A stretch of DNA of 64,000 nt, taken from assembly GCA_963781495.1 (NCBI GenBank), contig CAWAFX010000002.1:248001-312000 (forward strand). The letters are read 5' to 3'. Positions 8,018-16,132 of this stretch are shown here, in pieces. Below the pieces are notes generated by a model that saw only the letters and a program-made list of their open reading frames with translations, made no database searches and had not been told where the DNA came from. This stretch comes from Mayfieldus sp963781495. Lineage in GTDB: Bacteria; Actinomycetota; Thermoleophilia; Solirubrobacterales; 70-9. Position 1 is the stretch's first letter; each line of letters opens with the position of its first letter. The position numbers and the translations under genes were made by a program.

Positions 8018-9179
8018 CCGCCGCGCTCGCGGCGCAGGATCGCGAAGGCCAGGGCCGGGAAGGCGACGACCGAGATCAGCCCTGCGCCGACCAGCGCCGT
8101 AGCGGTCGCTTGGACCATGACGTGGAGCTTGAGCCCGATCTGGGTGGCGACGATGACGAACGAGAACGAGGTCGCCTGCAGCAGGCCGGCGGCGTAGGCC
8201 ATCCGGCTGCCCATCGTGCGCCGGTAAAGCAGCGCCGGTATCACGTGCACGGCCAGCAGGGCGAGCAGGAAGACCGGCAGCCGGATCACGCCGCCGACGG
8301 TGGCGAAGAGCTCGTCGAGCTGGAAGTTGAGGCCGCTGGAGACGAAGAAGAAGGGAACGAATATCCCCAGCGCGACCGCCTCGCGCTTCTGCTCGGAGCC
8401 CTCGTCGCGCTCCTCGGTCATGCCGCGGATGACGCCGACCGTGAAGGCGGCGAGGATCGACTCCAGGCCCAGCTGGCTGGCGATCCCGACCACGATCGCG
8501 ACCAGCGCCAGGTCGGCGCGGGTCTGGATCTGGGCGCTCGATTCGCGCAGCCTGGCGAGGGCTTCGTTGAGGCGCCGGTTGCGCCCTCCCTGCGAGACGC
8601 CGACGAAGACGACGATCGCCAGCAGCACGAAGGCGCTGAGATGGACGAGCTCGGTCGAATAGCCGGCTGCGCTCGTTGGAGTAGAAGAAGGAGAGCAGGA
8701 TCACCGAGGCAGAACTCGGCGATCGCCGCGGTGGCGATCACCTGCTGGCCGAAGGGCGTGTTGACCTCGCCGGCGTCGCGCAGGGGAACGATGATCACGC
8801 TCAGCGAGGTGGCGACGAGGATCACCGCGACGAGCAGCGGGGTCTTGATCAGCCCAACCTCGTGCAGCGGCGCCGCGATCGCGGCGGCGATCATGAAGCC
8901 GAGCGCAAAGCTGGCGAGGCCGCGTTCGAGCACCGCACCGCGCAGCTTCGGCACGTCGATCTCGCGCCCGGCGAGGAAGAGCAGCGCCGCCAGGCCGATG
9001 GTCGAGAAGAGGTTCACCGCAGGGCTTGAGTGGGCGATCCCGAGTACCTGCGGCCCGACGATGATCCCGAGCACGAGCTCGAGCACGATCGAGGGCACGA
9101 AGAGGCGCGGGACGAGCTCCCGCAGCACCGGCGCCATGAAGGCGATCACAGCGACGACGACGAAGCTGAAGTCGGGCAT
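7975..9179 (-). pseudogene. CPA2-type cation:proton antiporter (KefB/NhaP-like), frameshifted
   Basis: A membrane antiporter of the Na_H_Exchanger family, about 400 residues when joined, with no RCK/TrkA domain visible. The N-terminal part starts MPDFSFVVVAVIAFMAPVLR at ATG 9179 and reaches VIATAAIAEF; the C-terminal part resumes at AAGYSTELVHLSAFVLL and ends at 7975. Two single-base insertions join them, one near 8711 and one near 8670-8672, with the intervening segment SVILLSFFYSNE readable in the third frame. No other damage is seen, so the break may be a sequence error. The start codon abuts the cyclase stop codon, making it the third gene of a LysR-cyclase-antiporter operon. Confidence 0.82.
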
Positions 9180-10325
9180 CTAGCGGTTCGAGGACTTCGG
9201 CTCGCGGCGCACCCGGTAAAGGCGCACCCTGCCCTTTATTCCCTTCAGCGAGCGCTCGCCGGCGAACGAGTAGTGAAAGCCGTCGCCGATCGCCTCCCTG
9301 GCCTCCTCGCTCGCCAGCACGCTGGCCGGCCTCGCGATCTCGGTGATCCGGCTGGCGAGATTGATCGGGTGCCCGTAATAGTCGCCGCCCTGGCCGACCG
9401 CCGCCCCGAAGGCGAGCCCGGCACGAAGGGGCGGGAAGTCCTCGCCCTCGGCGTCGGCCGCCTCGACCAGGCTCAGCGCCGCCTCGGCGAGCGCCTGCGG
9501 CTCGGGGCTGACCAGCATCGCCGCGTCGCCGATCAACTTCACCAGTCGCACCGGCGAGCGAGCGACCTCGGAGGCCATCTCCTCGAGCCGGGTGGCGACC
9601 CGGCCCAGCTCCTCGACCGGGATCCGCTCGCCGAGCTTGGTGAAGTCGACCAGGTCGGCGAAGGCGACCGCGATCTCGCTCGCGGTGCTGAGCTCCCCCG
9701 AGGCGAGGTCGGCGGCGCCGATCACGTCGGCGCGGATCTGCTCCAGCAGGTGGCGCTGCAGCGAGTAGGCGAGCAGGGGGCCCAGCAGCGGCACCATCGC
9801 CTTTGCCCCGGCCTCGAAGCGGCGCGCCAGCTCGTATTCGTCGTCGCCGGGCTCGACCAGGTTGCGCAGGAACACCTCCCGGTTGGCTTGGGCGATTCGC
9901 GAGGTCCCCATGCCGATCGTGCGCGCGACCTGCAGCGTCTCCTCCTCGGGCAGGCCGAACTCGCGGAAGGTCCGCAGGCGCTTGGCCGACTCGAGGTCCA
10001 TCTCGCCGAGCGCCTTCTCGTCGGGGTCCGGGTTGGGGACGCCAAGCGCCGCGTTGGCGCGCTGCAGCTCCTCGAGCCCGACCCCCGCCTGCTCGGCGAT
10101 CTCGCGTGTCGTGTACCTGCCGCCCTCACCGGTCAGCGCCCGCTCGACCGGGAGCAACACCAGCCGCCCGGCGGCCACCGCCCCGCGCAGCTCTTCGAGC
10201 GAGACCCCGTCCTCGGCAAGCTCGCGCAGCAGTTTCAATCGCGCCTCGCGGGCCTCCTCGTCCAGCCCCTCGAGCAGGCCCTCGGCCTCGAAGTCGATCT
10301 CCGGCATCGGCGGATTCTCCATCAC
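9180..10325 (-). CDS. Class III adenylate cyclase with N-terminal regulatory domain (Rv1264-like)
   Basis: A soluble 381-residue nucleotide cyclase predicted to make cAMP. The catalytic domain occupies roughly residues 215-381: metal-binding Asp in VAFADLVDFT, substrate Lys in VKLIGDAAM with the second metal Asp, and the transition-state Asn/Arg pair in PINLASRITE. The N-terminal 200 residues resemble the autoinhibitory region of mycobacterial Rv1264/Rv2212, with a helix-turn-helix-like stretch YTTREIAEQAGVGLEEL. In Rv1264 that region makes the enzyme pH-responsive. The start overlaps the upstream LysR stop as ATGA and the stop abuts the antiporter start, so regulator, cyclase and antiporter are probably co-transcribed. 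Confidence 0.9.
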   Translation of the reverse strand: MMENPPMPEIDFEAEGLLEGLDEEAREARLKLLRELAEDGVSLEELRGAVAAGRLVLLPVERALTGEGGRYTTREIAEQAGVGLEELQRANAALGVPNPDPDEKALGEMDLESAKRLRTFREFGLPEEETLQVARTIGMGTSRIAQANREVFLRNLVEPGDDEYELARRFEAGAKAMVPLLGPLLAYSLQRHLLEQIRADVIGAADLASGELSTASEIAVAFADLVDFTKLGERIPVEELGRVATRLEEMASEVARSPVRLVKLIGDAAMLVSPEPQALAEAALSLVEAADAEGEDFPPLRAGLAFGAAVGQGGDYYGHPINLASRITEIARPASVLASEEAREAIGDGFHYSFAGERSLKGIKGRVRLYRVRREPKSSNR

Positions 10326-11203
10326 CGCGCAGCGGCCTCGCGGCGCGCGAACTCGATGAAGGCTCGGGCGGCGGGCGAGGTGTGGCGCCCCTGGCGCCAG
10401 AGGAGCGCCACCGGCAGCCGAACCCGCGGGCGCAGGCTGCGGACCTCGACCGGCGGGCCCTCGCGCCGGGTCAGCGAGCTGGGAAGGACGGCGGCCCCGA
10501 ACCCAGCCGCGACCAGGCAGAGCAGGAGATAGGGGTCGCCGCTTTCCTGCGAGACCCGCAGCGGCTCGCCGGCCCGGGCGAAGAAGTCGTCCAGAGCCTG
10601 CTTGACGGCCGAGCCCGAGCGCGGAGCGACGATCGGCTGCCGGCCCAGGTCGGCGGCGCTGACGCTGCCCTTCGCCGGAGCAGCCCCGGGCGGGAAGACC
10701 GCGACCAGCTCGTCCTCGCTGAGGCGCTCGGCGACCAGCCCGTCGGCGGGCTCGCCGGCCAGCATCGCGAAGGCGGCGTCGACCTCGTCGCGGGCCAGGT
10801 GGCCGAACATGTCGCCGGCGGTCCCCTCCCGGAAGCCGACCTCGATCCCGGGGTAGGCCTGGCTGAAGGCGGTCATCAGGCGCGGGAAGTCGATCCCGCC
10901 GGCGGTCAACAGGGCCCCGATCGAGACATGGCCGCGGATCACCCCCTGCAGCTGGTCGACCTCCTCGCGGGCGCCGTCTACCTCGTCGAGGATCCGCCGT
11001 GCCCGCGCCGCCACCGCCTCCCCCGCCTCGGTCGGGGCCACCCGGCGGCTGGTGCGCTCGAACAGCTCCACGCCGAGCTCGGCTTCGAGCCGCCGGACCT
11101 GGTGCGAGAGCGCCGACTGGGCGACGTGAAGCTCCTCGGCCGCGCGGGTGAAGTGGCGGTGGCGCGCAACCGCCTCGACGTATCTGAGCTGTCTTAACTC
11201 CAT
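10322..11203 (-). CDS. LysR-family transcriptional regulator
   Basis: A 293-residue LTTR. The N-terminus MELRQLRYVEAVARHRHFTR leads into the winged HTH (AAEELHVAQSALSHQVRRLE) and the linker helix. The C-terminal 200 residues form the periplasmic-binding-protein-like effector domain. I chose ATG 11203 because LysR proteins characteristically begin at this MELRQLRYF-like segment; the open frame continues upstream to 11299. Its stop overlaps the cyclase start (ATGA). A GC hairpin and a T-N11-A box lie just upstream, so autoregulation and control of the divergent GNAT gene are plausible. The effector is unknown. Confidence 0.92.
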   Translation of the reverse strand: MELRQLRYVEAVARHRHFTRAAEELHVAQSALSHQVRRLEAELGVELFERTSRRVAPTEAGEAVAARARRILDEVDGAREEVDQLQGVIRGHVSIGALLTAGGIDFPRLMTAFSQAYPGIEVGFREGTAGDMFGHLARDEVDAAFAMLAGEPADGLVAERLSEDELVAVFPPGAAPAKGSVSAADLGRQPIVAPRSGSAVKQALDDFFARAGEPLRVSQESGDPYLLLCLVAAGFGAAVLPSSLTRREGPPVEVRSLRPRVRLPVALLWRQGRHTSPAARAFIEFARREAAAR

Positions 11204-11212
11204 GAATTGCTT

Positions 11213-11230
11213 GCGGCGGCCTTCCGCCGC
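11213..11230. repeat. GC hairpin upstream of the LysR gene, related to the egt-region element
   Basis: A perfect 7-bp inverted repeat, GCGGCGG / CCGCCGC, with a CCTT loop, 9 bp upstream of the LysR ATG. Its context (CTTGCGGCGGCC...GCCGCCTGA) matches the first hairpin of the repeats at 45420, 47737 and 48654. The second hairpin of that element is absent here. It may act in the LysR mRNA leader. Confidence 0.5.
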
Positions 11231-11237
11231 CTGATCA

Positions 11238-11252
11238 ATCTTAAATCGCGAT
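11238..11252. promoter_or_regulatory. Candidate LysR-type operator (ATC-N9-GAT)
   Basis: ATC at 11238-11240 and GAT at 11250-11252 are separated by 9 bp, the classic T-N11-A half-site layout of LTTR boxes. It sits in the 106 bp between the divergent LysR and GNAT starts. A loose minus-strand promoter (TTGTTA ... TTTAAG) overlaps it. The assignment is from pattern and position only. Confidence 0.4.
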
Positions 11253-11309
11253 GGATACGGTAATAACAAGGTCTTGCCTAGATCGGTCGGCGGGGCCATA
11301 ATCGGTCCG

Positions 11310-11855
11310 GTGAGCGAGCCGCCGAAGATCCGCCGCCGGTTGCGCCCCGGTGAGCTCGGCGAGATGATCGCCCTGCACGGGCGCCTCTATGCCGACGAGT
11401 ACGGCCTCGACTCCAGCATGGAGGCCTTCGTCGGCTCCAGCGTCGTCCGCGCCGCGCTGCGCGGCTGGCCGCAGGAGCAGGGCGGGGTCTGGGTCGTCGA
11501 GTCAGGCGGCCGGCTGGCGGGCTGCGTCGGCTACACCGACGAGGGCGACGCGACGGCCGTCCTGCGCTGGTTCGTGCTCGAGCGCCAGCTGCGCGGCCAG
11601 GGTCTGGGACGCCGCCTGATCGCCGAGCTGATGGAGGAGGTCAGGTCCGCCGGCTTTGCCCGCATCCGCCTCGAGACCTTCAGCGAGCTTGGCGCCGCCG
11701 CCCGCATCTACTGCGAGCACGGCTTCGAGGTCGTCCGCTCCGAGACCGGACCGCGCTGGGGCCGCGACGAGATCACCTACCAGCACTACGAGCTCGTGCT
11801 GGAGCCCGGGGCGAGCGGCAGCGCCGCCGACCCGGCGGCCGCGAAGGCCGGCTGA
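11310..11855 (+). CDS. GNAT-family N-acetyltransferase
   Basis: A 181-residue acetyl-CoA-dependent transferase. The acetyl-CoA-binding motif is LRGQGLGRRLIAELM near residue 98, preceded by the strand VLRWFVLERQ and followed by IRLETFSELGAAARIYCEHGFEVV, the usual C-terminal half of the fold. GTG 11310 is chosen; it lacks a Shine-Dalgarno, and a CATAAT hexamer 7 bp upstream suggests a leaderless transcript. It ends 4 bp before the convergent gamma-glutamyltransferase. The acceptor is not predictable. Confidence 0.85.
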   Translation: MSEPPKIRRRLRPGELGEMIALHGRLYADEYGLDSSMEAFVGSSVVRAALRGWPQEQGGVWVVESGGRLAGCVGYTDEGDATAVLRWFVLERQLRGQGLGRRLIAELMEEVRSAGFARIRLETFSELGAAARIYCEHGFEVVRSETGPRWGRDEITYQHYELVLEPGASGSAADPAAAKAG

Positions 11856-11859
11856 GGCG

Positions 11860-13407
11860 TCAGTCGATCACGACGACGGCGCCGCCGCGGCGCGGGTCGC
11901 CGCCGCCCTCGATGCTGCCGTCCTGCGGATCGTGGGCCACCGCCTGCACGCCGCCGAAGTAGAGGTTCGGACGCTGCCAGCGGGCAACCCGTATCCCCCG
12001 CTGCTCGATCCGCCCCAGCGCCAGCTCGTCGACGCCCGGCTCGGCCTGCACCGCCCCGTCCTCGAAGTGGACCCGGGGCGCGCCGACGGCATCGAGGGCG
12101 CTCATCCCGTCGACGACCAGGCGCAGCACGGTCTGCAGGATCGCCGAGCGGATCCGGTTCGAGCCGGCGCTGCCGAGGCCGACGACCACGTCGCCGCCGC
12201 GGGTGACGACGGTCGGCGCCATCATCGAGGGCATCCGCCGCCCCGGTTCGGCGAGATGGAATCCGAGCGGGTTGAGGTCCTGCTCGCCGAGCATGTTGTT
12301 GAGGTGGACCCCGGTGCCGGGGACGATGACGCCGGAGCATGAGCCGTTGGAGCAGGTGACCGAGGCGCACATACCGTCGGAGTCGAGCACCGCGAGATGG
12401 GTCGTCGAACCGAGACCGCCCTCGGGTGGCGCCTCGCCACCGGGAAGACCCCGGTGCAGCCCGGCGGCCGTCGCGTCGAGCTCTTCGGGGTCGAGGAAGA
12501 GCTCCGCGAACCCCTCCTCGTAAAGGCCGTGCTGAAAGCGCTCGCCGCGGCGCGCCTGGGCGGCCCGCATCACCTCCACCGTCGACTCGATCCCGGCGTC
12601 CCCGAGGCGCTCCAGGAGCTCGAGGCAGTAGGCGATCAGGATCCCGCCCGAGGAAGGCGGCGGATTGGTCAGGACCTCGTTGCCGCGAAACCGGGCCCGG
12701 ACCGGCTCGCGCTCGATCGCCTCGTAGGCGGCCATGTCCTCGCGCGAGAGGGTCCCGCCGAGATCGGTGACCCAGTCGGCGACCGCTTGCCCGATCTCGC
12801 CGCCATAGAACGGCTGCGGTCCCTCGGCGCCGTAGCGCTCCAGGGCCTCGGCCAGCTCGGGAAAGCGGAACCTCTCGCCCTCGGCGAGGATCCTGCCCGC
12901 GGGGGCGTAAAGGGCCCGGCACTCCTCGTAGCTGGTCAGGATCGGAGCGAGGATCTGGAAGATGTAGGCCTGCTGGGCGTTCAGCGGCGCGCCCTCCCAG
13001 GCGAGGTCGATCGCGGGCTTGACCAGCTCGGCGAGCGGCACGGTGCCGAAGCGCTCCAGTGCCCGCGCCAGGCCCGCCGGCGTGCCCGGAACGCCGCAGG
13101 AGGCGGGCCCGATGTTGAAGACCTGCGGCGTCTGATCGAAGAGGACTTCGACCGGCTTCAGGTCCGCGCGGCGCTCGGTCCCGCCCAGCCCCGGCGCCTG
13201 GACGAAGAAGTCGACCAGGGTCGGCTCCCCGCCCCCGGGGGCGACGAGCATGAAGCCGCCGGCGCCGAAGCCGGTCAGCGGGCTCTCGACCGCGAACGAG
13301 GAGAGAACCGCCGCAACCGCGGCGTCGACGGCGTTGCCGCCCTCGCGCAGCACGTTGGCACCGGCCTCCGCCGTGAGCGGATGCCCGGCGGCGACGACTC
13401 CTCTCAC
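11860..13407 (-). CDS. Gamma-glutamyltransferase family protein (Ntn hydrolase)
   Basis: A 515-residue member of the gamma-glutamyltranspeptidase family, which cleaves glutathione-like gamma-glutamyl bonds after autoprocessing. The N-terminus shows GVVAAGHPLTAEAGANVLREGGNAVDAA. The autoprocessing/nucleophile Thr lies in GGLGSTTHLAVLD. GTGVHLNNMLGE and PGRRMPSMMAPT match conserved small-subunit segments. There is no signal peptide, unlike exported Ggt, so a cytosolic enzyme is expected. The start is GTG 13407. In an organism with ergothioneine rather than glutathione, the substrate might be a gamma-glutamyl-cysteine compound; that is speculation. Confidence 0.88.
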   Translation of the reverse strand: MRGVVAAGHPLTAEAGANVLREGGNAVDAAVAAVLSSFAVESPLTGFGAGGFMLVAPGGGEPTLVDFFVQAPGLGGTERRADLKPVEVLFDQTPQVFNIGPASCGVPGTPAGLARALERFGTVPLAELVKPAIDLAWEGAPLNAQQAYIFQILAPILTSYEECRALYAPAGRILAEGERFRFPELAEALERYGAEGPQPFYGGEIGQAVADWVTDLGGTLSREDMAAYEAIEREPVRARFRGNEVLTNPPPSSGGILIAYCLELLERLGDAGIESTVEVMRAAQARRGERFQHGLYEEGFAELFLDPEELDATAAGLHRGLPGGEAPPEGGLGSTTHLAVLDSDGMCASVTCSNGSCSGVIVPGTGVHLNNMLGEQDLNPLGFHLAEPGRRMPSMMAPTVVTRGGDVVVGLGSAGSNRIRSAILQTVLRLVVDGMSALDAVGAPRVHFEDGAVQAEPGVDELALGRIEQRGIRVARWQRPNLYFGGVQAVAHDPQDGSIEGGGDPRRGGAVVVID

Positions 13408-13422
13408 GAGAGGGTTCGGCTC

Positions 13423-14913
13423 CTAGCCCGGAAGAAACTCGGGAACTTCGACGCCGCCAAGGTCGCCACTCCGCGAGGTGCGCCGCGAAGGCTCGCCCTT
13501 GGTGCGGCGGATCGTCGGCTCTTCCTGGCGGCGCGGCCTGGTGCGGCCGTCGAACCGGGTGGCCACGACCGTGACCCAGACCTGGTCGGAGAGCTCTTCG
13601 TCGATGTTGGCACCGAAGATGATGTTGGCATCGGGGTGCGCGGCCTCGCCGACGACCTTGGCCGCCTCGCTGACCTCGACCAGCGAGATGTCGGCGCCGC
13701 CGGTGATCGAGAGCAGGATCGAACGCGCGCCCTCGACCGAGGTCTCGAGCAGCGGCGAGGAGATCGCCTTCTCGGCCGCGGCTATCGCCCGGCCCTCGCC
13801 GGTCGACATCCCGATTCCGAGCAGGGCCTGGCCGGCGTCGGACATGATCGACCGCACGTCGGCGAAGTCGAGGTTGATCAGCGCCGGCAGGGTGACGAGA
13901 TCGGAGATCCCCTGCACGCCCTGGCGCAGCACGTCGTCGGCGACCTCGAAGGCATCGACCATCGAGGTCTGCTCGTCGAGGACCGAGAGCAGGCGGTCGT
14001 TGGGGACGATGATCAGCGTGTCGACCTCGGCCGCCAGCGCCTCGATGCCCTTCTCGGCCATGTTCGCCCGCCGCGACCCCTCGAAGGAGAAGGGCCTGGT
14101 GACGATGCCGACCGTGAGCGCGCCGACCTCGCGGGCGAGGCGGGCGACAACCGGGGCGGCGCCCGTGCCGGTGCCGCCGCCGGCACCGGCGGCGACGAAG
14201 ACCATGTCCGAGCCCTTGAGCAGGCGCTTGATCTTGTCCTGCTCGTCGAAGGCGGCGCGGTGGCCGAGCTCGGGGTCGGCTCCGGAGCCGAGGCCGCGCG
14301 TCGCCTCGGCACCGATGTGGACGGTGACGTCGGCGGTGCAGACCTGCAGCGACTGAAGATCGGTGTTGACGGCCATGAACTCGACCCCGGGGATCTGGGT
14401 CTCGACCATCCGGTTGACCGCGTTGACCCCGGCTCCGCCGACGCCGATCACGCGGATGACCGGGTTGCGGGGGCCGGCGCCCACGGGGTGGTACTGGGGC
14501 TCCTCGCGGCCCCAGCGCGGCGTCGAGACGGCGTCGGGGTTACTGGAGTCGAAGACCTTCTGCAGCCGCTCGGAGGGCTCGAGCGGAGCGGTATCGCGCC
14601 GCGCCTCGAAGCTGGGCTGCCGGCGCCGCATCTGCGGCGGCGGCGGCTCCGGGTCCGGGCTCGGGGGCTCCGGCTGCGGACTCGGTGGCTGCGGTTGCGG
14701 CGAAGGCGCCGGATCGGGAGTCGGGGAAGGCTGCGGAGACTCGGCCTCGGGAACGGGATCGTCGCGGCCGAAGCGGGGCGACTCATCGGCTTCCCGCTCG
14801 GTCCCAGGTTGCTCGAGCTCGGGCGGGTCGACGGGGGGATCGTCGTCGACGGTCGAGCGGAAGAGGTCGGCGAGGGGGCCCTCGCGCATGCTGGCGCGCT
14901 TACGACGAGCCAT
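13423..14913 (-). CDS. ftsZ: FtsZ cell-division GTPase with a long Pro/Glu-rich N-terminal extension
   Basis: The tubulin-like protein that forms the division ring. The GTPase core begins near residue 151 (NPVIRVIGVGGAGVNAVNRM). The tubulin signature AGAGGGTGTGAAP is at 242-254 and the catalytic T7 loop NLDFADVRSIM near 347. The C-terminal peptide VEVPEFLPG resembles the FtsA/SepF/ZipA-binding tail. Residues 1-150 are highly unusual: about 50 residues are dominated by Pro, Ser, Glu and Gln. ATG 14913 overlaps the parA stop by 14 bp, which supports this start; ATG 14631 is an internal alternative. It pairs with parA here, and no dcw genes are visible within the window. Confidence 0.93.
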   Translation of the reverse strand: MARRKRASMREGPLADLFRSTVDDDPPVDPPELEQPGTEREADESPRFGRDDPVPEAESPQPSPTPDPAPSPQPQPPSPQPEPPSPDPEPPPPQMRRRQPSFEARRDTAPLEPSERLQKVFDSSNPDAVSTPRWGREEPQYHPVGAGPRNPVIRVIGVGGAGVNAVNRMVETQIPGVEFMAVNTDLQSLQVCTADVTVHIGAEATRGLGSGADPELGHRAAFDEQDKIKRLLKGSDMVFVAAGAGGGTGTGAAPVVARLAREVGALTVGIVTRPFSFEGSRRANMAEKGIEALAAEVDTLIIVPNDRLLSVLDEQTSMVDAFEVADDVLRQGVQGISDLVTLPALINLDFADVRSIMSDAGQALLGIGMSTGEGRAIAAAEKAISSPLLETSVEGARSILLSITGGADISLVEVSEAAKVVGEAAHPDANIIFGANIDEELSDQVWVTVVATRFDGRTRPRRQEEPTIRRTKGEPSRRTSRSGDLGGVEVPEFLPG

Positions 14914-16033
14914 TGCTCAGAACCTCCTTCGCCAGATCGCGGTAGTAACTGGCCGCATTCCCGTCCGGATCGTACTTGAGCACCGAAGTGCCACGCACGG
15001 GTGCCTCGGCGAACTTGACCGTCTTGCGGATCCGGGACTGGAAGACCAGGTCCCCGAAGTTCTCCTCCAGGATCTCGACCGCCTCCTTGGCGTGGACGGT
15101 GCGCCCATCGAGCATGGTGGGAAGGATCCCTTCGATCTCGACGCCCGGGTTGAGGTTCTCCTGAATCATCTTCAGCGTGTTCTGGAGCTGCACCAACCCC
15201 CGCATCGAGAGATATTCGCACTGCACGGGGACGATCACCCTGTTCGACGCTGTCAGCGCGTTGATCGTCAGCAGGCCGAGGCTGGGCGGGGTGTCGATGC
15301 AGACGAAGTCGTAGTTGCCGAGCTCGGGCTTCAGCGCCTTCTCCAGCGAGCGCTCGCGGCCGATCTTGGTGCTCATCGCGATCTCGGCCCCGGCGAGGTC
15401 GATCGAGGCGACCGCGATGTCGATCTCACGCTTATGGATCACCTCGGCCAACGGGATGTCGTGGACGAGGACGTCGTACATGCTCTTCTCGACCTTGTCG
15501 GGGTCGATGCCCTGGCTCATCGTCAGGTTGCCCTGCGGATCGAGGTCGATGCAGAGCACCCGCAGGCCGGACTCGGCGAAGGCGACGGCAAGGTTGAGGG
15601 TCGTGGTGGTCTTGGCGACGCCGCCCTTCTGGTTCGCGAACGAGATCACCTTGGCGGTTTTGACCGGGACCTGCTCGTCCTCCTGCGCCTGGTGACGGCT
15701 GGGCGCAATCACCTCTTCGGGCCGCAGGCGCATCGTCTCGCGCGGCTCGGACTCGGGCTCAGGGGCGGGCCGGGGCGGGGCGCTGACCGCGGTCGGCGCC
15801 GCGCTCGACTGCACGGAGCCGTTGGAACCGCCCTTGGAGATCCTGATCTCCCCCTCGCCGTCCGGCGCTCCCTCGACCGGCTCGGGCGGAATCTGCTCGG
15901 GCTGCGGCTCGGGCGCCCGCTCGGCGCTCTCGGAGCCGGTCGGTTCGAGCGCCTGCGGCGCTTCCTCGACGGCGTCGGACCCTTCGACCTGGGGCTCGGC
16001 CTCAGGCTTGGTTCTACGGCTTAGAAATCCCAT
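14900..16033 (-). CDS. ParA/Soj-type ATPase with disordered N-terminal extension
   Basis: A ParA/MinD-superfamily ATPase of 377 residues. The core starts near residue 126 (TAKVISFANQKGGVAKTTT) with the deviant Walker A KGGVAKTTT. It continues with IDLDPQGNLTMSQG, VCIDTPPSLG and VPVQCEYLSMRGL, all typical of Soj. The first 120 residues are acidic and proline-rich with no fold evident. No parB or parS is visible nearby. The 3' end overlaps ftsZ, so the two are co-translated. It could position FtsZ or another cargo rather than the chromosome; this is inference from the pairing. Confidence 0.9.
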   Translation of the reverse strand: MGFLSRRTKPEAEPQVEGSDAVEEAPQALEPTGSESAERAPEPQPEQIPPEPVEGAPDGEGEIRISKGGSNGSVQSSAAPTAVSAPPRPAPEPESEPRETMRLRPEEVIAPSRHQAQEDEQVPVKTAKVISFANQKGGVAKTTTTLNLAVAFAESGLRVLCIDLDPQGNLTMSQGIDPDKVEKSMYDVLVHDIPLAEVIHKREIDIAVASIDLAGAEIAMSTKIGRERSLEKALKPELGNYDFVCIDTPPSLGLLTINALTASNRVIVPVQCEYLSMRGLVQLQNTLKMIQENLNPGVEIEGILPTMLDGRTVHAKEAVEILEENFGDLVFQSRIRKTVKFAEAPVRGTSVLKYDPDGNAASYYRDLAKEVLSNGSS

Positions 16034-16083
16034 ATGCGCGGCTTATTCGCATGCGCACCAGCTTTTCCTGCCGTCCTGGAAAT

Positions 16084-16111
16084 TTGCTAGACCGCGCCCA
16101 GCGGGTATAGG
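16084..16111 (+). promoter_or_regulatory. Candidate promoter of the ArsA/Get3-like gene pair
   Basis: TTGCTA at 16084-16089 and TATAGG at 16106-16111 are separated by 16 bp. They lie 22 bp before the ATG at 16133, giving a short leader. Both hexamers fit the primary sigma consensus moderately well. Confidence 0.45.
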
Positions 16112-16132
16112 GGCGGGGACCTGGTTGATGTA

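Noticed and set aside
5638..9183. A plus-strand open frame of 1181 codons and a minus-strand one of 970 codons in the same area
   Set aside because: Both are shadows: their translations are Arg/Ala/Gly/Asp-rich low-complexity sequence, opposite or out of frame with the DipZ-like, lipoprotein and antiporter genes, which have clear motifs.
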